Below, piece after piece: positions 23,049 to 30,526 of a stretch of 42,197 nucleotides of DNA. The notes beneath the pieces were generated by a model. It was given only the letters and a program-made list of their open reading frames with translations, was not told the origin of the DNA and did no database searches. Numbering within the stretch: the first letter of the stretch is position 1; the number at the start of each line of letters is the position of its first letter. Position numbers and translations under genes: made by a program. Source of the stretch: Deltaproteobacteria bacterium (GTDB lineage: Bacteria; Myxococcota_A; Polyangia; Polyangiales; Ga0077539); contig JAUXYJ010000018.1 in NCBI GenBank assembly GCA_030694465.1, positions 70,355-112,551 on the forward strand, read 5' to 3'.

Positions 23049-24065
23049 TCAGCCCGATGAAGCCAAAATCCGCGCCGCGAGCGCGAGCTCTTTGGGGCGC
23101 TCGCTGTAGTCTTGGTGGGCCACAGGGTCGGGCTCGTCGAGGTGTGCTTGTACAACGTGGGCGAGCCACTCGGTCGAGGGCGTGCAGCGCCAAGTCAGCT
23201 CACGCGCCGCGAGGGCGCTGTCTGGGCGCGAGCTCCATGGGCCCGAAAATGGCGAAAAATGCTCCGAAATCTGCTGATCCGTGAGGTCCTTCTCGGTGCA
23301 CGTGACCAGCGTGGGTGAGCGCCCCAGCGCGCTCGCGCACGCGCGCACAAACGCGCGCAGCGTCGGCTCATCGGGCTGGGCGATGTTGTACTCAGGGGCC
23401 AGCTCTCGCTCGCAGAGCGCTACCTCGACCGTGACCCCGGCGACGTCGCCGGACCACACAAAGCGCACCGGGTGCTCGCCCCCCTCGGGCAACAAGATGG
23501 GCCCGCCGTCGAGAATCCTCTGCAAATACGACCACAGACGACGTGATGCATCCCGGGGCCCGTGCACCGACGGGAGCCTAAGCACTGTGCACCTCGCGCC
23601 GAGTCTCTGCGCTGACTCGTGCGCTTGCTTCTCAGCCGCGCGCTTGTCCATGCCGTAGCGCCAGTTGCCGTACGCGCGCGAGTCCGGCGCGGGTTCGGGG
23701 CGCGCAGCGCACATCGCGTCCGACTCTTTGAAGGGCGGCGAGCACGCGTCCGAGACTAGGTACACCTGCCCGGTCGAGATCATGACGTAGCGCCCCATCC
23801 CCAAGCGCTCGATCGCAAAGAGCGAGCGGACGTCGTCGACGGTGTACGCGAGGCAATCGATCACCGCGTCGAAGTGACGATTGCTTAGCAAACGCGCAAG
23901 CGATTCGCTGTCGCTTCGGTCACACAAGAGGTGCGCCGCGCCGTCGATGGGGTCACGCTCGGTGCGTGAAATCACGGTGACCGCAAGGCCGGCTGCGACG
24001 AGCGCGCGAGAGATCGCTCCGCCCACGAGGCCCGTGCCTCCTAAGACCAACGCGGTGCGAGTCAT
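23049..24065 (-). CDS. NAD-dependent epimerase/dehydratase family protein (extended SDR)
   Basis: The protein has 338 residues. The N terminus has the SDR glycine motif ALVLGGTGLVGGAISRAL (residues 5-22). FDAVIDCLAYTVDDVRSLF and YVMISTGQVY (93-102) are the middle strands, and the catalytic YxxxK is Tyr137/Lys141 in WRYGMDKRAAEK. ACTVLRLPSVHGPRD is the usual substrate-side segment. The family includes sugar epimerases, reductases and RNA-binding relatives; no substrate is evident and no sugar cluster is adjacent. Its ATG overlaps the stop of the DUF3817 gene (ATGA), so the two are co-translated. A copy of the dispersed palindrome lies inside the coding region (23437-23452), reading SGDVAG. Confidence 0.83.
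   Translation of the reverse strand: MTRTALVLGGTGLVGGAISRALVAAGLAVTVISRTERDPIDGAAHLLCDRSDSESLARLLSNRHFDAVIDCLAYTVDDVRSLFAIERLGMGRYVMISTGQVYLVSDACSPPFKESDAMCAARPEPAPDSRAYGNWRYGMDKRAAEKQAHESAQRLGARCTVLRLPSVHGPRDASRRLWSYLQRILDGGPILLPEGGEHPVRFVWSGDVAGVTVEVALCERELAPEYNIAQPDEPTLRAFVRACASALGRSPTLVTCTEKDLTDQQISEHFSPFSGPWSSRPDSALAARELTWRCTPSTEWLAHVVQAHLDEPDPVAHQDYSERPKELALAARILASSG
23437..23452. repeat. Palindrome CCGGCGACGTCGCCGG, copy 3 (intragenic)
   Basis: An exact copy lies inside the epimerase coding sequence, so the element is not restricted to gaps. Confidence 0.7.
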
Positions 24066-24370
24066 GCCTGTGCTTCTTCTTTGCGCAGCTGATGCTCAAA
24101 CCAGAACGCGCCAAAGGGCAGGACTGAGGCCACCATCGCGGTCATCACACGGGGAAACTTCCATGAGGCCGAGAGGCTCGCTTGCACGAGCGCGAGCACA
24201 AAGAGCACAAAGAGGCCTCCGTGGACGCGGCCCATCACGCGCACGAGCGTGGGGTCGTGTGCGAGGTATTTGAGCGGCATCGCCACACCCATCAAGAGCA
24301 AAAACGAGAGGCCTTCGAGCAGGCTCACCATGCGAAATCGGCCCACGTCCGTGCGGAGCATTTGGATCAT
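24062..24370 (-). CDS. DUF3817 small membrane protein
   Basis: The protein has about 102 residues from ATG 24370, which has AAGGA upstream; ATG 24403 would add 11 residues with no visible ribosome site. Family pattern: an N-terminal FRMVSLLEGLSFLLLMGVAMPLKYLAHDP, then VRVMGRVHGGLFVLFVLALVQ, and a third hydrophobic segment (MTAMVASVLPFGAFWFEHQL), giving three membrane helices. The PLKY and G-x-x-HG elements are typical of DUF3817 (YdzA-like). Function unknown. The stop overlaps the epimerase start. The palindrome lies 46 bp upstream of the start. Confidence 0.8.
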   Translation of the reverse strand: MIQMLRTDVGRFRMVSLLEGLSFLLLMGVAMPLKYLAHDPTLVRVMGRVHGGLFVLFVLALVQASLSASWKFPRVMTAMVASVLPFGAFWFEHQLRKEEAQA

Positions 24371-24415
24371 TGCGCGAGGTCCTTGGGGCAAAGATTGCCA
24401 CATGAAGAGATAGAC

Positions 24416-24431
24416 CCGGCGACGTCGCCGG
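24416..24431. repeat. Palindrome CCGGCGACGTCGCCGG, copy 4
   Basis: An exact copy lies in the gap just after the stop of the RlmI-like gene (stop at 24442) and before the DUF3817 start, at a gene 3' end like copies 1, 2 and 5. Confidence 0.75.
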
Positions 24432-24441
24432 ACAAGGCCCC

Positions 24442-25644
24442 CTAGCGAATGCTCGCGAGCACACACTTGAGGTAGCGACCCTCTGGAAACGCGGCTGGCA
24501 CCGGGTGGTCCGGCGGCTGCCCGAGCAGGCGCAGCACCGTGGCCTCACGCCGCGCGTCGCGCGCCCCCGAGGCGATCACGCGCAAGAACTCGCCGCCCGC
24601 CATCGCCTGTGAGCACGAACAGCTCACGAGCAATCCGCCCGGCGCGACGAGCTTGCAGGCCAGATCATTGAGCTTGCGGTACATGCCGCGCGCGTCGTCG
24701 AGATCTCGTGCTCCCATCGCGAGTTTGGGCGGGTCGAGCACGACCAAATCATAGAGCTCGCCCTGGCCGATCAGCTCGCTCATGACCTTGCGCGCGTCGC
24801 CGCGGACAAACTTCGTGCGCTCGGTGAGGCCCGCGTCGATCGCCGCCGTGTGGGCACGATCCAGGGCAAACTGCGAGCTGTCGACCGCTGTGACCTCGCG
24901 GGCTCCACCGCGCGCCGCGGCGAGCGTAAACCCGCCGACGTACGAATAGAGATCGAGCACACGGCGACCCTCGGCGAGGCCCTCGACGGCCGCGCGGGTC
25001 TCGCGCTGATCAAAGTAGTAGCCGGTCTTTTGGCCTCCGCCACCGGGCGCGCCGGGCGGGGGAATTTGCCAGCGAAACCCGCGCTCACAGAACGAGAGAG
25101 ACTCGACCATGGGGCCATAAATGGGACCCTCGATCACTTCGATCCCTTCGATCTTTTGGTGCTTGGGCGAGGCGACCTCGAGCACCGAGGTGGCCCCAGT
25201 CGCTTGCACCAGCGCGCGCACGAGGGTCTCGGCCCGGCGCTTCATCCCGATGGTCAAAAACTGAGCAGAGAGCACCGAGCCATACGCGTCGACTACGAGC
25301 CCTGGGAGCCCATCGCCCTCGGCGTGGATCAACCGATAGCCGTCGGTGTCCGGTGCGGGCAAACGGAGGACGTCGCGACGCAGGGCGACCGCGTTGTGGA
25401 CTCGCTGGCTGAGCAGCGCGTCGTCGAGCTCTTCGCGCTCTTCGCGCGTGACGATCCGTACAGGGATGGCGCTCTCGGGAGAGTAATATCCGCGACCCAA
25501 AAAATTGCCGCGTGGGTCGCGCACATCGACCGGGTCGCCCGCAGAGGGAGAGCCCTCGACGCGCGCGATTGCCTGGGCAAATACCCACGGATGTCCGGTC
25601 CAGACCGGCTGCACGTGGCCGGGTCGGAGGTGAACAGTAGCCAT
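24442..25644 (-). CDS. Class I SAM-dependent RNA methyltransferase, RlmI/RlmK type
   Basis: The protein has 400 residues from ATG 25644 (MATVHLRPGHVQPVWTGHPWVFAQAI). It has an N-terminal PUA-like domain (~1-75), then IHAEGDGLPGLVVDAYG. After GYYFDQRETR comes the Rossmann methyltransferase core with LDLYSYVGGFTLAAARGGA (SAM motif I), VTAVDSS, VVLDPPKLA and VSCSCSQ. This order is that of the RlmI family, which methylates a cytosine of 23S rRNA (E. coli m5C1962). The conserved SCSC cysteine region is present. The residue modified in this organism is inferred by family only. It is the first gene of the long minus-strand run and diverges from the WGR gene. Confidence 0.87.
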   Translation of the reverse strand: MATVHLRPGHVQPVWTGHPWVFAQAIARVEGSPSAGDPVDVRDPRGNFLGRGYYSPESAIPVRIVTREEREELDDALLSQRVHNAVALRRDVLRLPAPDTDGYRLIHAEGDGLPGLVVDAYGSVLSAQFLTIGMKRRAETLVRALVQATGATSVLEVASPKHQKIEGIEVIEGPIYGPMVESLSFCERGFRWQIPPPGAPGGGGQKTGYYFDQRETRAAVEGLAEGRRVLDLYSYVGGFTLAAARGGAREVTAVDSSQFALDRAHTAAIDAGLTERTKFVRGDARKVMSELIGQGELYDLVVLDPPKLAMGARDLDDARGMYRKLNDLACKLVAPGGLLVSCSCSQAMAGGEFLRVIASGARDARREATVLRLLGQPPDHPVPAAFPEGRYLKCVLASIR

Positions 25645-25656
25645 TGCGACGGACAC

Positions 25657-25684
25657 TACACCGAAGACTCTGCAGGGCGGTGTA
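25657..25684. promoter_or_regulatory. Inverted repeat TACACCG-N14-CGGTGTA between divergent genes
   Basis: Perfect 7-bp arms, 14 bp apart, lie 13 bp upstream of the RlmI-like start. It may be an operator for the minus-strand gene or a leader hairpin. Confidence 0.3.
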
Positions 25685-25789
25685 CCATCGGCGCCCAACG
25701 AGTACGCGCTGCGGTCGCTTGGCCCTCAGGACGAGGCACCTGGCGCGCACGTGGCTCTTACGAAGCTCCCAGAAGACAGAGGTTTTGCG

Positions 25790-26683
25790 ATGCGACGCTT
25801 TGAGTTTGTCGAAGGTTCAAGTGCCAAGTTCTGGATGGCCGAAGTATCCGGCAACACCTTCTCGGTGATTTACGGTCGGCTTGGCTCAGACGGAAAGCGA
25901 CTTGATAAGCCATTTCCCAGCGAAGAAGCCGCGCGCAAAGAGTACGACAAGAAGGTCGCCGAGAAGCTCCGCGAGGGCTACCACGAGGTCGCCGCAGGGG
26001 CCGCAGCGAGCGCTCCCGAGGGTGCAAAAGGAGCAGCCGCAGCGTCGGCCAAGCTGGAGCTTCCGCCTCGTGGTCCTGCTGCGACCACGGACGCTAAGAA
26101 AATCGCGACGGCGACCGACGCGCTCACTTCGCTAGCGAAATCCGCGGGCACCAAGAGCTGGGCCGTGACCCGCGCGGCCACCCGTGCGCGGCGCGCGATG
26201 AGAGCACTGGGGACGATGGATCCCAAGGCTCACAAAGAGCTCAGCGCGTCGCTTGACCAGGTGCTCGCGTTGGCAGCCGTCGCCAAGGGCAAAGGGGCCA
26301 GAGCTTTGCCCCTGCGTCACGTCGTTTCGCTGCTCGAAACGCTGGACGTTAGCGCATTCGAGCACGCCCTCACGCAGTGGAAGAGCGCGAGCGATTCGCT
26401 CACCGCGGCGGTGGTCATGCGTGCGCTTCAAGAGCAACAGAAGACCCTCGGTGACGCCGAGCTTGCGCTGCGCCTCGGGGTGCTCCTCGCGGTCCGCACC
26501 GACGCCGGAAGCACCGCGAGCGAAAAGGGTGTCGCCAAGCGATTTGGCCGTGAGGTCCTGCCGCACTTGGAGGCGTACTTGGTGAGCAAAGGCTCACGCG
26601 TGAAGCACCACTTGCAAGCCATCGAGACCAAGGGCGACAAACACCTCGCGGCGCGCGTAAAGACCCTCGAGGCCGTGCGCTAG
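25790..26683 (+). CDS. WGR-domain protein
   Basis: The protein has 297 residues from ATG 25790, preceded by AGAGG; the frame opens from a GTG at 25751. Residues 1-65 form a WGR domain (MRRFEFVEGSSAKFWMAEV, FSVIYGRLGSDGKRLDKPF, ARKEYDKKVAEKLREGY), a nucleic-acid-associated module known from PARPs and MolR-like proteins. An Ala/Gly-rich linker follows, then a helical C-terminal half (~110-297) with regular alpha-helices and basic patches (TRAATRARRAM). No catalytic domain is present. A DNA- or RNA-associated role is inferred. obg follows 85 bp downstream on the same strand. Confidence 0.75.
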   Translation: MRRFEFVEGSSAKFWMAEVSGNTFSVIYGRLGSDGKRLDKPFPSEEAARKEYDKKVAEKLREGYHEVAAGAAASAPEGAKGAAAASAKLELPPRGPAATTDAKKIATATDALTSLAKSAGTKSWAVTRAATRARRAMRALGTMDPKAHKELSASLDQVLALAAVAKGKGARALPLRHVVSLLETLDVSAFEHALTQWKSASDSLTAAVVMRALQEQQKTLGDAELALRLGVLLAVRTDAGSTASEKGVAKRFGREVLPHLEAYLVSKGSRVKHHLQAIETKGDKHLAARVKTLEAVR

Positions 26684-26767
26684 CGTCTCGGTTGGGGGCG
26701 CGCACGGTGCTGGAGGGATCGCGAAAAAATCGGGTTTTGCTGTGACGCACCGCCGCGCGGATGTGCC

Positions 26768-27928
26768 ATGGTCCGCCCCGTTGTGGACTTTATTGACGAA
26801 GCTGTAATTGTAGTAAAAGCGGGCGACGGTGGCGCGGGCGCCGTGGCATTTCGACGCGAATCCCATGTGCCCATGGGTGGCCCTTCGGGCGGAGATGGTG
26901 GCGGAGGTGCGGATGTCGTGCTCCTCGCAGACCGCAACCTCAACACGCTCATTGAGTTTCGCTATCGCACGCGGTGGGAAGCGCAACGTGGCGAAAATGG
27001 CCAAGGCAAGGACTGCAATGGCAAGGCTGGCGCAGACTTGGTGATCAGGGTTCCGGTCGGGACCCGCGTGTATGATCTGGACCTTGAGCAATCGATTCGA
27101 GGCGAAACGATCAGCGAAACTGCTGCTGAATCGGATCCCTCAGACGACGACGCGGACTTCGACGAAGAGGTCGCCAAACCCGATCGCCGTAAGCACAAGC
27201 GCCGGTTTGACCCGGCAACGCGACCGGATCCTCGCGCCCTGGTCGCGGACTTAGACCAAGACGGCACGCGATTTGTCATCGCCAAAGGTGGCCGCGGTGG
27301 CTTGGGCAACATGAACTTTGCCAAGCCCTGGGACCAAGCTCCACGGCACGCGCAGCCTGGTGAGCCAGGCGAGGGCCGCCGACTGCGCTTGTCCCTTGAG
27401 CTGCTCGCAGACGTGGGAATCATCGGGTTTCCGAACGTAGGCAAGAGCACATTGATCTCAGTCATTTCGCGCGCACGACCCAAAATCGCGGACTATCCCT
27501 TCACTACGCTCGTGCCCAATTTGGGCGTGGTCAAAGTCGACGAAGACCGCAGCTTTGTCGTCGCGGACATCCCCGGTCTGATCGAAGGCGCGAGCGAAGG
27601 CGCGGGACTTGGCCTGCAATTTCTCAAGCATATTGAGCGCACACGCGCCCTGCTGCATCTCATCGCCCCCGACCCGGATCGCAACCTCTCGGACGACTTC
27701 GACGTGATCCTCAATGAGGTCACCAAGTTTAACCCCGAGCTCGCGACGCGACCCACGATCGTCGCGCTCACCAAGGCCGACCTCCCAGAGTCCCGCGATG
27801 CACACAAAAAGCTTGCGAAAAAGCTTGCTAAGCGCGGCATCGAGCTCCGCCTGATCTCGCCCGTCACGGGCGAAGGGATGCGTGAGCTGGTCTACGCCCT
27901 CGACGAGCTCATCCGCGCCAAGCGCTGA
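26768..27928 (+). CDS. obgE: GTPase Obg/CgtA with an unusual charged insertion in the Obg domain
   Basis: Obg is an essential ribosome-associated GTPase acting in 50S assembly and stress signalling. The 386-residue protein begins with the glycine-rich Obg fold (AGDGGAGAVAFRRE, GGPSGGDGGGGADVVL) and later has FVIAKGGRGGLGNMNF. The G domain follows: G1 GFPNVGKST (220-228), switch I YPFTT, G3 DIPGLIEGA and G4 TKAD. There is no C-terminal OCT domain. Between RVYDLD (about residue 105) and ALVADL (about 157) it carries ~50 extra residues, first acidic (SDPSDDDADFDEE) and then basic (DRRKHKRRFD), where typical Obg proteins have a short loop. The two halves align well around it, so the insertion is genuine protein and not a frame error. 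Confidence 0.93.
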   Translation: MVRPVVDFIDEAVIVVKAGDGGAGAVAFRRESHVPMGGPSGGDGGGGADVVLLADRNLNTLIEFRYRTRWEAQRGENGQGKDCNGKAGADLVIRVPVGTRVYDLDLEQSIRGETISETAAESDPSDDDADFDEEVAKPDRRKHKRRFDPATRPDPRALVADLDQDGTRFVIAKGGRGGLGNMNFAKPWDQAPRHAQPGEPGEGRRLRLSLELLADVGIIGFPNVGKSTLISVISRARPKIADYPFTTLVPNLGVVKVDEDRSFVVADIPGLIEGASEGAGLGLQFLKHIERTRALLHLIAPDPDRNLSDDFDVILNEVTKFNPELATRPTIVALTKADLPESRDAHKKLAKKLAKRGIELRLISPVTGEGMRELVYALDELIRAKR

Positions 27929-27932
27929 GACG

Positions 27933-28538
27933 CTACGCGTGCGCCTCGTGCGTAGGGCTCCACGTGCACTCGACCGTGAGCGCTTGATGCTTTGGGTCTT
28001 CCCAGCGCGATTGCACGTCGATCACGCGTCGATCCAATACATCCAGGATGGCCAAGAGGGTCCCCTCAAAGACCGCACGCATCGCGTCGGGCCGCGTCGC
28101 GTGGGTGGGGATGACATTGCGCAAGACCGCGCGCCCAGGGCTCGTGACGTCGACACTCCATGTCGAGCCACGTGTGTTTGCCTTGGCCAATTGCTCGATT
28201 CGCTGCAGCACTTGCTCGGGCTGACGGCCGTGCAAGCGACGGATCGCGTCGATGGATTTGCGCGCGAACTTCACGCATCCCACCGCCGCCGATCGCCGCG
28301 CGGCCTCTCGCAAATAGCGAAACCCATAGAGCGCCACGACCGACTCGGTCACGCGGTGAAACGTCGTAGACGGCATCCACTGCGAGACCAACGCGATGTC
28401 ACGCGCCTGCCGCTGCGCCTCGGGATCAAGCTCGGCGAGCACACGCTCGGCGCGGTCGTCCTCGGTGAGGATCTCGACGAGCGAGAGCAGTAAGACAGCC
28501 TTGAGCTCGAGAGATTGCGGCGCCAATGATTCGCTCAT
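27933..28538 (-). CDS. ~200-aa protein, paralogue of the gene at 29842-30450 (TIGR02265/DUF2378-like?)
   Basis: The protein has 201 residues from ATG 28538. It has no signal or membrane segment. A helical N-terminal half (LELKAVLLLSLVEILTEDD, ALYGFRYLREAARRSA, IEQLAKANTRG) is followed by an alpha/beta C-terminal half (WSVDVTSPGRAVLRNVIP, AVFEGTLLAILDVLDRR, ALTVECTW). The same segments occur in the same order in the product of 29842-30450 (YGFAYLRDALRRSARH, PGRAVLRNV, AAFEGSILAIFDFFE), so the two are clear paralogues. The pattern is reminiscent of the myxobacterial TIGR02265/DUF2378 family and of the V4R/heme-NO-binding-associated fold. That is inference, and no ligand residue is obvious. Confidence 0.6.
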   Translation of the reverse strand: MSESLAPQSLELKAVLLLSLVEILTEDDRAERVLAELDPEAQRQARDIALVSQWMPSTTFHRVTESVVALYGFRYLREAARRSAAVGCVKFARKSIDAIRRLHGRQPEQVLQRIEQLAKANTRGSTWSVDVTSPGRAVLRNVIPTHATRPDAMRAVFEGTLLAILDVLDRRVIDVQSRWEDPKHQALTVECTWSPTHEAHA

Positions 28539-28568
28539 AGCCCGCACGCTAGCGCAGAGTGGCGCACA

Positions 28569-28616
28569 CAAATGAGCGAATACTGTGCCTAAAATTCAGT
28601 GAATTGGGCTCATTTG
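28569..28616. promoter_or_regulatory. Two nested perfect inverted repeats in the divergent promoter region
   Basis: The outer arms are CAAATGAG (28569-28576) and CTCATTTG (28609-28616). Between them lies AATTCA-G-TGAATT (28593-28605). The region is AT-rich and sits between the starts of the paralogue at 28538 (minus) and the lipoprotein at 28673 (plus), so it is a likely shared operator. Confidence 0.5.
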
Positions 28617-28660
28617 ATCGCTGCCCAATGGCCGTGTCACAATCAGCGCTCACACCACGA

Positions 28661-28666
28661 GGGAGG
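28661..28666 (+). promoter_or_regulatory. Shine-Dalgarno GGGAGG for the lipoprotein start at 28673
   Basis: GGGAGG lies six bases before ATG 28673 and selects this start over the open frame from 28559. Confidence 0.65.
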
Positions 28667-28672
28667 ATCACG

Positions 28673-29809
28673 ATGGGCAAGGGACTCAGCGCACGGTGCG
28701 TGTGCTTCGTTGGGCTGCTGACGGCCTGTGACGGCGGCACGCCACCAAACCCATGCACCATGGATGGGTCGCCGTGGCATTCGCAAGACGCCAGTCCCCC
28801 ACCTCCGGTGATCTCCGGTGAAACGCTCACGTTCGTGATCTCAGCGATCACCCTAGGGCCCACGCCTGCGGACTCGATGGTGGTCACGCATGGTTTCAAC
28901 CTCGATGGGACCTTCACCGACGAAGATGGAACCACCCCGCGCTCGTGCGGCAAACCCGACAACCTCTCATCGCTCGATCCTGAGCAAAATCACTGGATCG
29001 ATTCGCTAGGTCCTGATGGCCGTGCCCGGTGCTTTGCGCCCTGCACACGCGCGCGCAATTGCCGTGGAGGCGTAGACAACGCGCTCCCGTTCGTCGCCGA
29101 TTTGATCGAGTTCATCAGCCCCGCGCGCGGCACAGCATGGTTTCGTCCCGCGGTGACGCGGCTACACCGCGAAGAGCACGCGCCCGTGGTGCTTGTGATT
29201 CGCGGCGTCGACTCGCTCGCAGAGGACCCCGAGGTGCGTGTGCAGTGGGTGCGCGCCGTAGCCCTCGATGGCGCGCCTTGCGACGCGGGGCAGGGCAGAC
29301 GAAGGTACGCGCTGCACAGCGCAGCGGTGCGCAATGGTGACCCCGCGCAACCGGTGATCGCTGAAGCAGTGGGCAGCATTCGTGCAGGCCGATTGCGTGT
29401 GCAGTGGAGCGATCCGCTCGCGATTCCGCTGCTCAATTTGCAGAGCGAAGTGAGCATGTGGGAGACGCACCAGGCCCGCCTCGCGGTAGATCTCTCGGCA
29501 TCGCGTGGCACGCGCGGAAACTTCGGTGGCGCGGTCGATGCAGTCACCGTGACCGCGTTGACCGGGCCAACCACTCCTTCGCTCATCGCGGGCGCGATCG
29601 ACCTTGAGCACCTCGGAGTCTGTGCGGATCTCACAAGTACACCCCCGCGCTATGGTCGCGTCGGGATTGGCTTTGGTTTCGAGCTCACGCCCGCGATTTT
29701 AGAGCCGCGCGTGCTCGAAGCGCCTCCCGCGGGCGCGTGTCCATTGCGTGCACTCTCAGGCGCCGACGCGGGCACGGACGCCGGAAGCGACGCATCGCGA
29801 CGGGACTAA
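28673..29809 (+). CDS. Predicted lipoprotein with Asp-rich C terminus, between two paralogous genes
   Basis: The protein has 378 residues. ATG 28673, with its strong ribosome site, begins a lipoprotein signal (GKGLSARCVCFVGLLTAC, lipobox LTAC). The mature part has a conserved-looking core: THGFNLDGTFTDEDG, then a C-rich GRARCFAPCTRARNCRGGVDNALPFV, then HAPVVLVIRGVDSLAEDPEVRVQW. This LDG...GVDNAL...LVIRGVD pattern recurs, in my recollection, in myxobacterial lipoproteins of unknown function. The C terminus is Asp/Ala/Gly-rich (DAGTDAGSDAS). It is divergent from one paralogue and convergent with the other; both flank it tightly. Role unknown. Confidence 0.65.
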   Translation: MGKGLSARCVCFVGLLTACDGGTPPNPCTMDGSPWHSQDASPPPPVISGETLTFVISAITLGPTPADSMVVTHGFNLDGTFTDEDGTTPRSCGKPDNLSSLDPEQNHWIDSLGPDGRARCFAPCTRARNCRGGVDNALPFVADLIEFISPARGTAWFRPAVTRLHREEHAPVVLVIRGVDSLAEDPEVRVQWVRAVALDGAPCDAGQGRRRYALHSAAVRNGDPAQPVIAEAVGSIRAGRLRVQWSDPLAIPLLNLQSEVSMWETHQARLAVDLSASRGTRGNFGGAVDAVTVTALTGPTTPSLIAGAIDLEHLGVCADLTSTPPRYGRVGIGFGFELTPAILEPRVLEAPPAGACPLRALSGADAGTDAGSDASRRD

Positions 29810-29817
29810 GCAAGAAC

Positions 29818-29833
29818 CCGGCGACGTCGCCGG
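29818..29833. repeat. Palindrome CCGGCGACGTCGCCGG, copy 5
   Basis: An exact copy lies in the 32-bp gap between the convergent lipoprotein (stop 29809) and the 3' end of the paralogue (29842). The placement suits a shared 3'-end structure. Confidence 0.75.
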
Positions 29834-29841
29834 ATGCCACG

Positions 29842-30450
29842 TCAATGGATCGTGTCGTTGGCCGCAAGGGTCCACAGGACCTCAATGGTCAGCGCGCGAT
29901 GGGCTGGGTCATCCCATGACGACTGCACCGTGAGCACCGAGGTCTCGAAGAAGTCAAAAATCGCGAGGATCGAGCCCTCAAACGCAGCGCGAACTGAGTC
30001 GACTCGAACCCCTTGCACGGTCATGACGTTGCGAAGCACAGCGCGTCCGGGGATCAACACGATGATCTCCCACGTCGTGCCTCGCGTGTTCTGGCTGGCA
30101 AATTGGTTGATACGCCGAAGCACGGTCTCGGGCCTTGGGCCAAACAAGCGCACTAAATGCTGGATGGTCTCTCGCGCAAAGTGACTCATTCGGTGACGCG
30201 CCGAGCGTCGCAGCGCGTCCCGCAGGTACGCAAAGCCATAGCAAGCCACGGTCGCCTCGGTGATCGCCTGCAGCGTGCTCGACGGGACCCACAGGGTCGA
30301 AGCGTTGACGCTCGTGACGAGCTCTCTAGCCTCGGGTGTCATCGCAGACAACACCGTGTCAACGCGTTGATCCTTCGCAAGCTCTCCCAAGAGCGCAATG
30401 ATGAGCTCTCCGTTGACCTCGAGAGATAGCTGCTTCGTAATTTTGCTCAT
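29842..30450 (-). CDS. ~200-aa protein, paralogue of the gene at 27933-28538
   Basis: The protein has 202 residues from ATG 30450 (MSKITKQLSLEVNGELII); the frame opens to 30684 but would overlap uvrB. It shares segment order and many identities with the product of 27933-28538, notably WVPSSTLQAITEATVACYGFAYLRDALRRSARH against the matching WMPSTTFHRVTESVVALYGFRYLREAARRSAAV, and PGRAVLRNV plus EGSILAIFDFFETSVLTVQSSWDDPAHRALTIEV. No signal or membrane segment is seen. TIGR02265/DUF2378-like or V4R-like folding is possible. It is downstream of uvrB on the same strand (76-bp gap) and convergent with the lipoprotein. Confidence 0.6.
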   Translation of the reverse strand: MSKITKQLSLEVNGELIIALLGELAKDQRVDTVLSAMTPEARELVTSVNASTLWVPSSTLQAITEATVACYGFAYLRDALRRSARHRMSHFARETIQHLVRLFGPRPETVLRRINQFASQNTRGTTWEIIVLIPGRAVLRNVMTVQGVRVDSVRAAFEGSILAIFDFFETSVLTVQSSWDDPAHRALTIEVLWTLAANDTIH

Positions 30451-30526
30451 TGCGTCTGTCTCGCAGGCTTGACGGAGCAAGATCTGTGCTCGCTTCGTAG
30501 TGCAGAACTCGCTGCAAGACCAGACA

